Positions 26,006 to 34,038 of a DNA stretch of 64,000 bases are shown piece after piece (within the stretch, counting starts at the first letter, position 1; every line of letters starts with the position of its first letter). The notes beneath the pieces were generated by a model, which saw nothing but the letters and a program-made list of their open reading frames with translations, searched no databases and was not told the DNA's origin. The position numbers were made by a program, and so were the translations under genes. Origin of the DNA: Streptosporangiaceae bacterium (lineage in GTDB: Bacteria > Actinomycetota > Actinomycetes > Streptosporangiales > Streptosporangiaceae); the NCBI GenBank assembly GCA_030041195.1, contig JASHOI010000006.1:1-64000 (forward strand). The letters are read 5' to 3'.

Positions 26006-26548
26006 CTATGTAATGTCAAGGACTTCACCCAGTGCCGCCACCACCAGGCCCATCACCACCATCGCGATGATCCAACGGCGGCGTCGGCCGCCGACGGCGG
26101 TGGCCAAAGCGCCGCCGAGACCGCCCAGCGCGCCGACGGCCACGATGATGGCAGACCAACTGTAGGCGGCAACGGCAGCACCGCCCAGCAGCGGGATGAG
26201 CGCGCCGACGAAGCTCGCTGCACTGGCAACGGCGGCGGCCGCAGCCGCCTCGCGGGCGACCTGCCGACCGAGCTGCCCCGCGGCCAGTCGTCCCGATCGG
26301 GTGAAGCTCAGTTCGCGCTCCGCCCTGGCCAACTCCGCACGAAGCTGGCCGTATTCGGCCACGAAAACGGTGAAGACCGAGGAGATAAGCGCAGCCACGG
26401 CTACCCGCAGCGCAAGGGAAATCGTTAGTCCTCTACCGTGAATGACGGCAGAGGATGCCAAGGTGAGAGCGGTGATGATTCCGTCAGCGATCCCCAAGGA
26501 CAATGGCAGCAGGTAACGTCGCAGCCACGAGCGCACGCTGTGGGTCAT
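26006..26548 (-). CDS. VIT1/CCC1-like small membrane protein
   Basis: 180 residues from ATG 26548; the frame is open further upstream, but that part overlaps the DUF211 gene. Five or so hydrophobic segments. The opening LSLGIADGIITALTLASSAV is typical of VIT1/CCC1-type Fe/Mn transporters, where the first helix carries an Asp-Gly pair, and a charged coiled middle (AELARAERELSFTRSGRLA) sits where that family has its cytoplasmic metal-binding helices. Shorter and more degenerate than true VIT1. It follows the DUF211 gene by ten bases, so the two are co-transcribed. Transport function is inferred. Confidence 0.7.
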   Translation of the reverse strand: MTHSVRSWLRRYLLPLSLGIADGIITALTLASSAVIHGRGLTISLALRVAVAALISSVFTVFVAEYGQLRAELARAERELSFTRSGRLAAGQLGRQVAREAAAAAAVASAASFVGALIPLLGGAAVAAYSWSAIIVAVGALGGLGGALATAVGGRRRRWIIAMVVMGLVVAALGEVLDIT

Positions 26549-26558
26549 GTCGGACGTG

Positions 26559-26843
26559 TCAGCGTGCTCGTAGGACGCGCTCGATAATGCGGTCGCCCAC
26601 AACGATCTCATCGATGCTGTGCACAGCGGCTCCCGCGTTCTCGATGGCGGTGACGAGTGCGGGGATGTTGATGTTTTCGCCTTCGATGGTCACATCGGTG
26701 CCGACCGTCTCGATGTCGATATCGGTGACGGTGATATTGACTGCATGAACGCCAGAGACGCCATCTATGGCTTTGGCCAGATCCAGGATGTCTGGTCGCT
26801 GTACAGCCTTGTCGACATCGAGCAGCAGACGGCGCACGTTCAT
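26559..26843 (-). CDS. DUF211 family protein
   Basis: 94 residues from ATG 26843, with AGGAAGG eight bases upstream; the ATG at 26909 lacks such a site. The pattern VRRLLLDVDK, GVSGVHAVNITVTDID, VTIEGENINIPALVTAIENAGAAVHSIDEIVVG is the DUF211 fold, a ferredoxin-like small protein found mostly in archaea and actinobacteria and often next to membrane proteins. Function is not known. The coupled VIT-like gene suggests a regulatory subunit for it. It is divergent from the pyrophosphatase and its riboswitch. Confidence 0.85.
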   Translation of the reverse strand: MNVRRLLLDVDKAVQRPDILDLAKAIDGVSGVHAVNITVTDIDIETVGTDVTIEGENINIPALVTAIENAGAAVHSIDEIVVGDRIIERVLRAR

Positions 26844-26991
26844 CGAAATCGCCTTCCTAGGACAGATCAGGATATCATTACGTATTAACACAAGAATCCG
26901 CGGTATCATTCCTCCTCATCAGAGAAACGGCGTCATAAACCGCATCGTCCAGGCAGCTGCAACTTCTTCCCCCGCGTGTAACATGAAGATG

Positions 26992-27042
26992 CTGGCGATG
27001 AGGCCCGCCTCGGCTGCACAGATCGTGCTGATGGCTTCTGCG
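26992..27042 (+). promoter_or_regulatory. Fluoride riboswitch before inorganic pyrophosphatase
   Basis: Hairpin GGCG/CGCC with loop ATGAGGCC, second stem around GCAC/GTGC, TGATGG, then CTTCTGC. Loop GAGGCC pairs with GGCTTC. A TAACAT -10 box lies at 26979-26984. Confidence 0.93.
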
Positions 27043-27069
27043 AAGGAAACCGCGCGGAGGCGAGCAGTC

Positions 27070-27573
27070 GTGGAAATCGAGATCGTCGTGGAAGTTCCCC
27101 AAGGCTCCCGCAACAAGTACGAGATGGATCACGCCACTGGCCGGATCCGGCTGGACCGTATGCTGTTTACCTCCACCCGGTACCCGCTCGACTATGGGTT
27201 CATCCCCGACACTCTTGCTGAGGATGGGGACCCGCTCGATGCCTTGATCATGCTCGGCGAGGCCACTTTCCCTGGATGCACGGTCACCGCCCGGCCAGTG
27301 GGCGTGTTCTGGATGAGCGACGAGCACGGCCCCGATGCCAAGATCCTGGCTGTACCCGCCGGGGATCCGCGGTATAACGACCTGCACGAGATCGATGACG
27401 TGCCCGGGCACCTGCGCCGCGAGATCACCCAGTTCTTCGACATCTACAAGGATCTCGAGCCCAACAAGAGCACAGATGTGCGGGGCTGGCAGGGCCGCGC
27501 GGCAGCCGAGCAAGTCATCGCGGACGCCGTAGATCGCGCTCGCAGCCAGACGAAGCCCGCCGGCCACGGGTAG
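27070..27573 (+). CDS. ppa: Family I inorganic pyrophosphatase
   Basis: 167 residues from GTG 27070, preceded by GGAGG at nine bases; the longer open frame upstream covers the riboswitch and is not coding. Family I signatures are complete: EVPQGSRNKYEMD, LDYGFIPDTL, the metal-binding DGDPLDALIM, and YKDLEPNK near the C-terminus. The enzyme hydrolyses PPi to phosphate with Mg2+ in the cytoplasm. Family I pyrophosphatases are classic targets of fluoride, which replaces the nucleophilic water at the metal centre. Control by a fluoride riboswitch therefore fits a dosage response. Length is normal for actinobacteria. Confidence 0.96.
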   Translation: MEIEIVVEVPQGSRNKYEMDHATGRIRLDRMLFTSTRYPLDYGFIPDTLAEDGDPLDALIMLGEATFPGCTVTARPVGVFWMSDEHGPDAKILAVPAGDPRYNDLHEIDDVPGHLRREITQFFDIYKDLEPNKSTDVRGWQGRAAAEQVIADAVDRARSQTKPAGHG

Positions 27574-27598
27574 CCGCGACACGCCTCACCGTGTGCGG
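27574..27598 (+). terminator. Putative hairpin terminator after ppa
   Basis: Directly after the stop codon, CCGCGACACG and CGTGTGCGG form a stem with one bulge around a CCTCAC loop. There is no T tract. Confidence 0.4.
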
Positions 27599-27723
27599 GG
27601 CTGACGAGGGCGGAAGACGCAGCGATCGGCTGGCTCGAGCCGGTGACCAGCATCGAACAGCCGCCCTAACCCCGCAAGGCTCGACAGCGCCTGGCGTAAG
27701 ATTGCTATTGCGGCCGTGAGCCG

Positions 27724-27796
27724 TCGGCGGTGGATCCCGCCGGGACGCGCCTGTGTGGTGCGCGTCTGCACGCCAGCCGGCCGATGGATCCTGCTC
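27724..27796 (+). promoter_or_regulatory. Fluoride riboswitch with G6-C38 core pair, before MutS-like pair 3
   Basis: Hairpin GGCG/CGCC with loop GTGGATCC, then an extra GACGCGC/GCGCGTC hairpin, then CGATGG and ATCCTGC. Loop GGATCC pairs with the later GGATCC. The A6-U38 pair of the aptamer is replaced by G-C, while U7 and U41 are canonical, so it is intermediate between the two classes. Confidence 0.75.
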
Positions 27797-27825
27797 CAGC
27801 GAAAGCGATGGTGAAGGAGCAGGCC

Positions 27826-28122
27826 ATGTCGGCTCCCATTTCCAGGCCTGTGACACAGCCGCAGCAGTTTGGCAGGCTGTGGTGGCTGCCCTCGGGGGGG
27901 ATCAGCAACGGCATCGACGACGACGCCTGGGCGCCGATCCTCGAGGTGACTGCTGATCAAGTGCCGCCGTTGCTCGCGGCGCTGAGGAAGGCTGGCGTCC
28001 CGGCCTATGCCGCTCACAGCCGCGCCATGGAGACGAGCTATCAACTCTGGGTGGGCAGCAGCGCCCACGCCCGGGCGGAGGAAACGCTGGTCAGGGTGCT
28101 CGGCCAGCGAGCGTGCGGGTAA
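27826..28122 (+). CDS. Small hypothetical protein leading MutS-like pair 3
   Basis: 98 residues from ATG 27826 with AAGGAG seven bases upstream; the frame upstream overlaps the riboswitch. The order of elements (VTADQVPPLLAALRKAGVPAYAAH, then YQLWVGSSAHARAEETLVRVL) suggests an alpha/beta domain of the DUF2007-like ferredoxin-fold kind that compares a value and a gradient of residues; I do not assign a function. It ends four bases before the MutS-like A subunit, so the three genes form one operon. Pairs 1 and 2 have no such leader gene. Confidence 0.75.
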   Translation: MSAPISRPVTQPQQFGRLWWLPSGGISNGIDDDAWAPILEVTADQVPPLLAALRKAGVPAYAAHSRAMETSYQLWVGSSAHARAEETLVRVLGQRACG

Positions 28123-28126
28123 CTAG

Positions 28127-29653
28127 ATGCCTTTCCACAGCATCCTCTTTGACGAGCCCGACGCAGCCATCGAACACGACCAGCCCGTTTACTTCACCGA
28201 CCTGAACATGGACCAGGTCGTCGCGGCGATCACGGCGGGTCGCGGCGAATACGATCTGGCACCGTTCTTCTATACCCGGCTGCGAACCGTCAGTGAGATC
28301 GCATACCGGCAGGAGATAATGCGCGATTTGGAGGACGAGGCGCTATCGGCCTCCATCGCAACGTTCGCACGCCAGATGAGGACGATGCGTCAGCACCTGC
28401 ACCAGGCCAAGAGCATGCATTACCAGCGGCAAAAGCAGAACTGGTTCCTGGACGCAGCAGCCATCTACTGCGACGCGGTGACGACGCTGGCCGGCGACCT
28501 GGCCCAGGCCAACCTGCGGTCACGTGGCTTCCTCGCATTCCGGGACCACCTCGCCGGCTACGCCAGATCCGAGGCCTTCACAAAGCTGGCCGCGGATGCG
28601 AACAGCCTGCTCGGCCAGCTTGCTGCGATTCAGTACTGCCTCGATATCCGGGACAGCCGGATCCGGGTGACCAAATATAGCGAAGAGGCCGATTACAGCG
28701 CTGAGGTCGTCGACACGTTCGCCAAATTCAAGCAGGGCGCGGTCAAAAGTTACGGCGGCAAGTTCCCTGACCTGGCAGAAATGGACCACGTCGAAGCCGG
28801 GATTCTGGAGCTGGTTGCGAAGCTGCACCCAGAGGTGTTCGCCAGCCTCGGCGAATTCGGCGACACCCACAGCCGGTTTCTCGACCGGACCGTGACGGCC
28901 TTCGACCGCGAGGTGCAGTTCTACGCCGCATACCGAGAGTTTGCCGGGCAACTTGAGCAGGCCGGGCTCGGGTTCTGCTATCCGCGGGTCTCCGCCGAGT
29001 CAAAGGAAATCAGTGCCAGCGAGACGTTCGACGTTGCGCTCGCCAACAAGCTCGTCTACGAACACCAGCCCGTGGTATGCAACGACTTCTTCCTGCGCGG
29101 TCCAGAGCGGATCCTGGTCGTGTCCGGCCCGAACCAGGGTGGCAAGACCACGTTTGCCCGGACGTTCGGGCAGCTGCACCACCTGGCCAGCCTCGGGCTC
29201 CTGGTCCCGGGCACCCAGGCGGAGCTGTTCCTGTTCGATCACCTGTTCACCCACTTCGAGCGCGGCGAAAACCTGCAAGACCTGCGCGGCAAGCTTGAAG
29301 ACGACCTCACCAGGATCCACGGCATCCTCGGCCAGGCCACGGCCAGCAGCATCGTGATCATGAACGAGATATTCACTTCCACGACGCTGCAGGACGCGGT
29401 GTTCCTCGGCACACGGGTGCTAGAGCAAATCATCGACCTGGACCTGCTGTGCGTGTGCGTGACGTTCGTCGACGAGCTCGCATCGCTCGGCCCGGCCACG
29501 GTCAGCATGACGAGCACGGTGGTTCCGGACGACCCGGCAGAACGCACCTACCGGGTCGTGAGGAGGCCTGCCGACGGCCTCGCCTACGCGCTCGCGATCG
29601 CGGAGAAATACCGGCTCACCTACCGGGCGCTCAGGGAGCGGGTCAGGCCATGA
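28127..29653 (+). CDS. MutS-like ATPase, subunit A of pair 3
   Basis: 508 residues, ATG 28127. The shortest A subunit, lacking the extra N-terminal 30 residues of the other two and starting directly at the shared FHSILFDEP segment. Walker A GPNQGGKTTFARTFGQ near residue 332, Walker B IVIMNEIF near 408, then TSTTLQDA. The helical body contains WFLDAAAIYCDAV and DSRIRVTKYSEEADYSAEV, both also present in pairs 1 and 2. The stop overlaps the start of subunit B by four bases (ATGA). Confidence 0.88.
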   Translation: MPFHSILFDEPDAAIEHDQPVYFTDLNMDQVVAAITAGRGEYDLAPFFYTRLRTVSEIAYRQEIMRDLEDEALSASIATFARQMRTMRQHLHQAKSMHYQRQKQNWFLDAAAIYCDAVTTLAGDLAQANLRSRGFLAFRDHLAGYARSEAFTKLAADANSLLGQLAAIQYCLDIRDSRIRVTKYSEEADYSAEVVDTFAKFKQGAVKSYGGKFPDLAEMDHVEAGILELVAKLHPEVFASLGEFGDTHSRFLDRTVTAFDREVQFYAAYREFAGQLEQAGLGFCYPRVSAESKEISASETFDVALANKLVYEHQPVVCNDFFLRGPERILVVSGPNQGGKTTFARTFGQLHHLASLGLLVPGTQAELFLFDHLFTHFERGENLQDLRGKLEDDLTRIHGILGQATASSIVIMNEIFTSTTLQDAVFLGTRVLEQIIDLDLLCVCVTFVDELASLGPATVSMTSTVVPDDPAERTYRVVRRPADGLAYALAIAEKYRLTYRALRERVRP

Positions 29654-31179
29654 AGGCGTTCCTGATGTACCCGGATCAAGACTTCGACGCCGAAGCCGAC
29701 ATGCCGCCCGGCGCCCAGGCCCTGATCGAGGACCTCGGGCTGCAGACCCTCTTCGGCGCCATGTCCGGCGACGACGAGTTCCTTTACGCGGTAGCCGAGC
29801 GCGCGGTGCTCACCAGCCTCGATCAGCCGGACGCGGTGCGCTACCGCCAGCACGCCCTGCGGGACTGCCTCGACCAGGCGCAAACGGTCCGGGAGATGTA
29901 CCAGATCGCGGTCGAGGCGGTGCTCGGGAGCAAGAAGATCTACCGCGGCATCTTCAGCCAATCTCCCGACGCGACGCTGCGCTGGGCAATGGAGATGCTG
30001 CAGCTGTTCACCGGCCTGCTCCGCAAGCTGCGCGAACTCGCCGACACCAGCGCCGCCAGCTTCCGCTCGCAGGCCTTCTGCACCCTGTTCCAGACCTTGG
30101 CCGCTGAGCTGGGCGACGACTTCTTCGCCGCGGTCGACGAACACCTGAGCCAGCTGCGGTTCCGCGGTGGGGTCTTGGTCAGTGCCAGGCTCGGCAAGGG
30201 CAGCAAAGCGGTCCGCTATGTGCTCCGCAGGCCAGGCGAGCGGCGCCAGCGCTGGCTCAGCCGGATCACGGGGATGGACCCCGACGGCTTCACGATGCGG
30301 ATCGCTGACCGGGATGAAAGCGGGCACCGGACGCTGGCGGAACTTCGCGGCCGGGGCATCAACCTTGCCGCCAGCGCGCTGGCTCAGTCGGCCGATCACA
30401 TGCTGAGCTTCTTCACCATGCTCCGCTGTGAGCTCGGCTTCTACGTCGGCTGCCTGAACGCGCGCGACCGGCTGGCCGAGGCCGGCGAGCCAGTCTGCTT
30501 CCCTGAGCCGGTTGCGGCCGGAGGGCCGACGCGGCTGTCCTTCCATGGTCTGTACGACGTCTGCCTGAGCCTGAGGCTGGACCAAGGTCGGGCCGTGGGC
30601 AACGACGCGGGCGCGGACGGCAAAACGCTGGTGATCATCACGGGCGCGAACCAGGGCGGGAAGTCGACGTTCCTGCGCAGCGTCGGCCTGGCACAGCTGA
30701 TGATGCAGTGTGGCATGTTCGTGGGGGCCGAGTCTTTTACCGGCACGGTGTGCACCGGGCTGTTTACCCACTACCGGCGGGAAGAGGACGCCGAGATGGA
30801 GAGCGGGAAACTCGACGAGGAGCTCGCGAGGATGAGCGAAATCGCCGACCGGGTGACTCCGGGCAGCGTCGTGCTGTTCAACGAGTCGTTCGCGGCAACC
30901 AACGAGCGCGAGGGCTCGGAGATCGCGCGGCAGATCGTGCGCGCGCTGCTGGAGTCCGGCGTGCGCGTGTTCCTGGTCACGCACTTCTTCGACCTCGCGC
31001 ACAGCCTGTATCAGCAGGGTTCGGGCCGATCGTTGTTCTTGCGCGCGCAGCGGCGCGACGACGGGCAGCGGACGTTCCGGCTGGTCGAGGGTGAGCCCGA
31101 GCCCACAAGCTACGGTCTGGACCTGTACCAGCGCATCTTCGGCACGGCCGGCCAGGCTCAGAGCGCGGCGACCAGGTAG
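29650..31179 (+). CDS. MutS-like ATPase, subunit B of pair 3
   Basis: 509 residues from ATG 29650; the open frame further upstream is a shadow of subunit A. N-terminus MKAFLMYPDQDF as in the other B subunits. Walker A GANQGGKSTFLRS near residue 331, Walker B VVLFNESF near 406, then AATNEREGSEIA and LVTHFFDLAHS. The 3' end overlaps the end of the convergent HyfB gene of complex B by 22 bases, an unusually tight tail-to-tail arrangement, so antisense effects on both mRNAs are possible. Confidence 0.88.
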   Translation: MKAFLMYPDQDFDAEADMPPGAQALIEDLGLQTLFGAMSGDDEFLYAVAERAVLTSLDQPDAVRYRQHALRDCLDQAQTVREMYQIAVEAVLGSKKIYRGIFSQSPDATLRWAMEMLQLFTGLLRKLRELADTSAASFRSQAFCTLFQTLAAELGDDFFAAVDEHLSQLRFRGGVLVSARLGKGSKAVRYVLRRPGERRQRWLSRITGMDPDGFTMRIADRDESGHRTLAELRGRGINLAASALAQSADHMLSFFTMLRCELGFYVGCLNARDRLAEAGEPVCFPEPVAAGGPTRLSFHGLYDVCLSLRLDQGRAVGNDAGADGKTLVIITGANQGGKSTFLRSVGLAQLMMQCGMFVGAESFTGTVCTGLFTHYRREEDAEMESGKLDEELARMSEIADRVTPGSVVLFNESFAATNEREGSEIARQIVRALLESGVRVFLVTHFFDLAHSLYQQGSGRSLFLRAQRRDDGQRTFRLVEGEPEPTSYGLDLYQRIFGTAGQAQSAATR

Positions 31180-33173
31180 GCGACGAGCACGGCCGCAAAC
31201 ACGTAGAACAAATAAAGGTTCACGTCGCCGGACTGGATCGGCCTGACCACGTCGGCCAGCCACTCGAACGCCCGGATCACCGGCCGGTACAGGTACCGCT
31301 CGAAGATCGGGGTGGCCGCGGACTCATAATGCACCGGCCCGGAACTGCCCGCCGGTTCGTCGGACGCCCGGTGCACCGACACCGCCGGGCGGTACAGCGC
31401 GTCGAACATGACCCGCGTCGGCGCCGAGAACGTCATCGACGAGTACTGCATGCGGGGCTTGAACGCCAGGATCCCGCCGTCCCACACGGGCTCGATGCGG
31501 CTGGCGCCGCGCGGCCGCCCGGCCAGGTAGATCAGCACCGGCACCGCGCACACCGCGAGCAGGAACACCGCGAGCCAAGTCGGCGAGAACCCGGAGAAGT
31601 TCGTGTGCGCGGGGATCACGGTGAGGTTGCCCGGCAGCAGCACCGGCCGCAGCGTCACGCCGGTGACCGTGCGCATGGCCCGGGCCAGCCCGGCGAGCAT
31701 GACCGGGGCACCGACGGCCAGCGCCACGCACGCCACCGCCAGCAGCGCGGGCCCGGCCTGTGGCTGGCGGGCCTCACCGGCCGCGGCGGCCTGCCTGGTG
31801 CGTGGCATGCCGAGGAACGGGATGCCGTAGCCGCGTACGAACGCGTAGATCGCCAGGCCGCCGGTCAGGCCCAGGGCACCGGCTGCGAGCACGATCAGGA
31901 TCGCGACCAGGTGGTTACCGGTGCGGAACCCCTGGAACAGTCCCTGGAAGATCAGCCATTCGCTCACGAACCCGTTGAGCGGCGGCAGCGCGGCTATGCC
32001 CAGCGTGCCGAGGAACGTGATCACCGACGAGCGCGGCATCCGGTGCGCGAGCCCGCCGAGGCGGTCCATGTCCCTGGTCCCGGTGGCGTGCTCGATCACC
32101 CCGGCCTCCTGGAACAGCAGCGTCTTGTAACTGCCGTGGTTGGCCACGTGGTAGAGCCCGGCGAGCAGCAGGAACGCCCACAGCAGCCGCTGGCCGTAGG
32201 CCAGGAACGTCATCGCGGCGCCGAACGCGGTGACGATGATGCCGATGTTCTCGATCGTGGAGAACGCCAGGAACCGCTTGATGTCCCGCTCACCGAGCGC
32301 GTACAGGATCCCGATCGCCGCGGTGAGCGCACCAACGCCCATCGTGAGAATGCCCCGCCACGCTGGCCCGTCGGGCAGCAGCACGAACCCGAACAGCGCG
32401 ATCCCGTACACCCCGAGCTTGGTGATCAGCCCGGACAGGAACGCCGAGCCGTCCGCCGGCGCCACCGGATGGGCCTCGGGCAGCCACACGTGCAGCGGCA
32501 CCAGGCCGGCCTTGAACCCGAAACCGGTGAGGGCCAGCAGGTAGGCGGCGATCCGCCAGTCGCCGCTCACCAGGTGCGCCCGGGCGGCGATGAGGTCGAG
32601 CTGCATGGTGTGGGTCTTGGCCGCGAGGATCACGAACGCCGCGATGATCGCCACGAACCCGACCTCGGACAGCGCCAGGAACCAGAACGCGCCGGCGGCC
32701 ACCTCGCTCCGGCGCGGCCGACGCAGGATCAGCAGGTAGCACAGCAGCGCCATGGTCTCCCAGGCGACCAGGAACGTCACCACGTTGCCCGCGACCAGCA
32801 CGGCGAGGCTGGCCAGCGCCGCGAGGTTGAACACGCCGAGGTACAGGCCGGTGGCGTGGCCGGGCTCGTGGTAACGGGGGGCGTACAAGGCCGTTGCCAC
32901 CGCGATCAGGCCGAGCAGCGCCATAAACACCCCGGCCAGGCTGGTGGCCTGCAGCTGCAGCGTGCCGACCACGACCGAGCCGCCGGCCGAGACCACCCGG
33001 CCGTTCCCGGACAGCAGCGCGGACACGCCGCCGGCCAGCGCGGCGGCACCGCCGAGCCCGGAAACCGCGCAGCAGACCCGGATCCCGGCCCTCGTTGATC
33101 CGCAGGTCAGGGCGATCAGCGTGGCCAGCCCCCACGCGGCAGCCGAACCGGCCAGCACCGGAAGCGGGCTCAC
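31158..33173 (-). CDS. HyfB-like (NuoL-type) antiporter subunit, complex B
   Basis: 671 residues, last gene of the complex B operon, start overlapping the HycG-like stop by four bases. Channel motifs are FLVAWETMALLCYLL, FGFKAGLVPLHVWLPEAHP, AFSTIENIGIIV and YHVANHGSYKTLLF. The C-terminal extension WDGGILAFKPRMQYSS plus a terminal helix after IQSGDVNLYLFY matches complex A closely. In this operon it would form the distal proton/ion channel of a complete seven-subunit complex. Confidence 0.9.
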   Translation of the reverse strand: MSPLPVLAGSAAAWGLATLIALTCGSTRAGIRVCCAVSGLGGAAALAGGVSALLSGNGRVVSAGGSVVVGTLQLQATSLAGVFMALLGLIAVATALYAPRYHEPGHATGLYLGVFNLAALASLAVLVAGNVVTFLVAWETMALLCYLLILRRPRRSEVAAGAFWFLALSEVGFVAIIAAFVILAAKTHTMQLDLIAARAHLVSGDWRIAAYLLALTGFGFKAGLVPLHVWLPEAHPVAPADGSAFLSGLITKLGVYGIALFGFVLLPDGPAWRGILTMGVGALTAAIGILYALGERDIKRFLAFSTIENIGIIVTAFGAAMTFLAYGQRLLWAFLLLAGLYHVANHGSYKTLLFQEAGVIEHATGTRDMDRLGGLAHRMPRSSVITFLGTLGIAALPPLNGFVSEWLIFQGLFQGFRTGNHLVAILIVLAAGALGLTGGLAIYAFVRGYGIPFLGMPRTRQAAAAGEARQPQAGPALLAVACVALAVGAPVMLAGLARAMRTVTGVTLRPVLLPGNLTVIPAHTNFSGFSPTWLAVFLLAVCAVPVLIYLAGRPRGASRIEPVWDGGILAFKPRMQYSSMTFSAPTRVMFDALYRPAVSVHRASDEPAGSSGPVHYESAATPIFERYLYRPVIRAFEWLADVVRPIQSGDVNLYLFYVFAAVLVAYLVAAL

Positions 33174-33691
33174 CGGGGCGTCCCGTTCAAGGCAAAGTCA
33201 AGATCTTTTACCTTGTCGGCGAGCCTGCCCACCGCGACCAGCAGGCCCTGCAGCAGCGCCAGCGGGCTGGGCGGGCAGCCGGGGATCCAGACGTCGACCG
33301 GGAACGTGCCGCCGACGCCGCCGTGGGTGAACGGGTCCGGCTGGTACACGCCGCCGAGCGCGCAGGCGCCGGTCGCCACGACGAGCTTGGGGTCGGGCAT
33401 CGCTTCGTAGGTCTTGCGCGCGGCAGTCTCGAACGCGCGGACCATCGGCCCGGTCACCATGAGCAGGTCCGCGTGACGAGGCGCCGGGGTGAAGAAGAAG
33501 CCGAGCCGGTGCAGGTCGTAGTGCGGCGCGGCGAGCAGCCGGATCTCCTGCTCGCATGACGCGCACGACCCGGTGTCCAGGGTGCGGATGTGCAGGCTGC
33601 GCCCGAACAGGCGGGCCACGGTGCGGCGGAGCTCTTCAGAAGTTGCCTGAACGGGTAGCTCCGTGCCGCCCTGGCCGGTGATGTCGGTCAT
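33170..33691 (-). CDS. HycG/NuoB-like small subunit with intact cluster ligands, complex B
   Basis: 173 residues from ATG 33691, overlapping the ferredoxin stop (ATGA); a longer frame upstream is a shadow. The four ligands of the proximal 4Fe-4S cluster are present: C43 and C46 (GSCASCE), C110 (TGACAL) and C139 (IPGCPPSP). In group 4 hydrogenases this cluster passes electrons to the NiFe site in HycE. Because the partner large subunit here lacks the NiFe cysteines, the cluster probably serves a different redox or structural role. Compare the cluster-less homologue at 41791-42612. Confidence 0.9.
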   Translation of the reverse strand: MTDITGQGGTELPVQATSEELRRTVARLFGRSLHIRTLDTGSCASCEQEIRLLAAPHYDLHRLGFFFTPAPRHADLLMVTGPMVRAFETAARKTYEAMPDPKLVVATGACALGGVYQPDPFTHGGVGGTFPVDVWIPGCPPSPLALLQGLLVAVGRLADKVKDLDFALNGTPR

Positions 33692-34026
33692 GCCGGCCTC
33701 CCGCCGAGCGGGATCCGCTTGACCAGGTGCGCCCGGTTTGTCGTGGCCAGCTCGAACTCGCCGCTGGCGGCCGCGGCCTCGGGCGCCTCGGCGCGGCACC
33801 GGCCGCAGGCCGTGCACGCGCCGACGTCGAAGACCAGCACGTCGCCGTCGCGGGCGAGCGCGTGGCTCGGGCAGATCACCGCCAGACGGTCGGCCAGGTC
33901 CCGCGTCAGCACATCCGGCCGGAACGCGGGCGGGGTCGGCAGCAACTGCGCGGAAGGGTCGGGCCTTGCCGGGTAGCGCGTGGTGACCACGCCCCGGCGC
34001 AACCCCCGCAGGGTCCACAGTGGCAT
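33688..34026 (-). CDS. Single-cluster ferredoxin-like subunit, complex B
   Basis: 112 residues. Starts MPLWTLRGLRRGVVTTRYP, matching the N-terminus of the ferredoxin part in complex C (WALRGLRNGVVTTRWP). C52 (CPSHA) together with C71, C74 and C77 (CTACGRC) supply one 4Fe-4S cluster; the remaining four cysteines of a two-cluster ferredoxin are missing. It corresponds to HyfH/HycF/NuoI but with half the clusters. Twelve bases separate it from the HycE-like gene. Confidence 0.87.
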   Translation of the reverse strand: MPLWTLRGLRRGVVTTRYPARPDPSAQLLPTPPAFRPDVLTRDLADRLAVICPSHALARDGDVLVFDVGACTACGRCRAEAPEAAAASGEFELATTNRAHLVKRIPLGGRPA

Positions 34027-34038
34027 CGCGAGCTCCCT

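Noticed and set aside
26767..27069. N-terminal extension of the pyrophosphatase frame
   Set aside because: The frame upstream of GTG 27070 spans the riboswitch and lacks a ribosome site; family I enzymes start near EIEIVVEVP.
6394..31179. DNA mismatch repair MutS genes
   Set aside because: No mismatch-recognition domain, Walker B changed to NE, always in A/B pairs.
31329..33098. 589-codon plus-strand ORF opposite HyfB of complex B
   Set aside because: Hydrophilic His/Gln/Arg-rich shadow; the minus strand has clear channel motifs.
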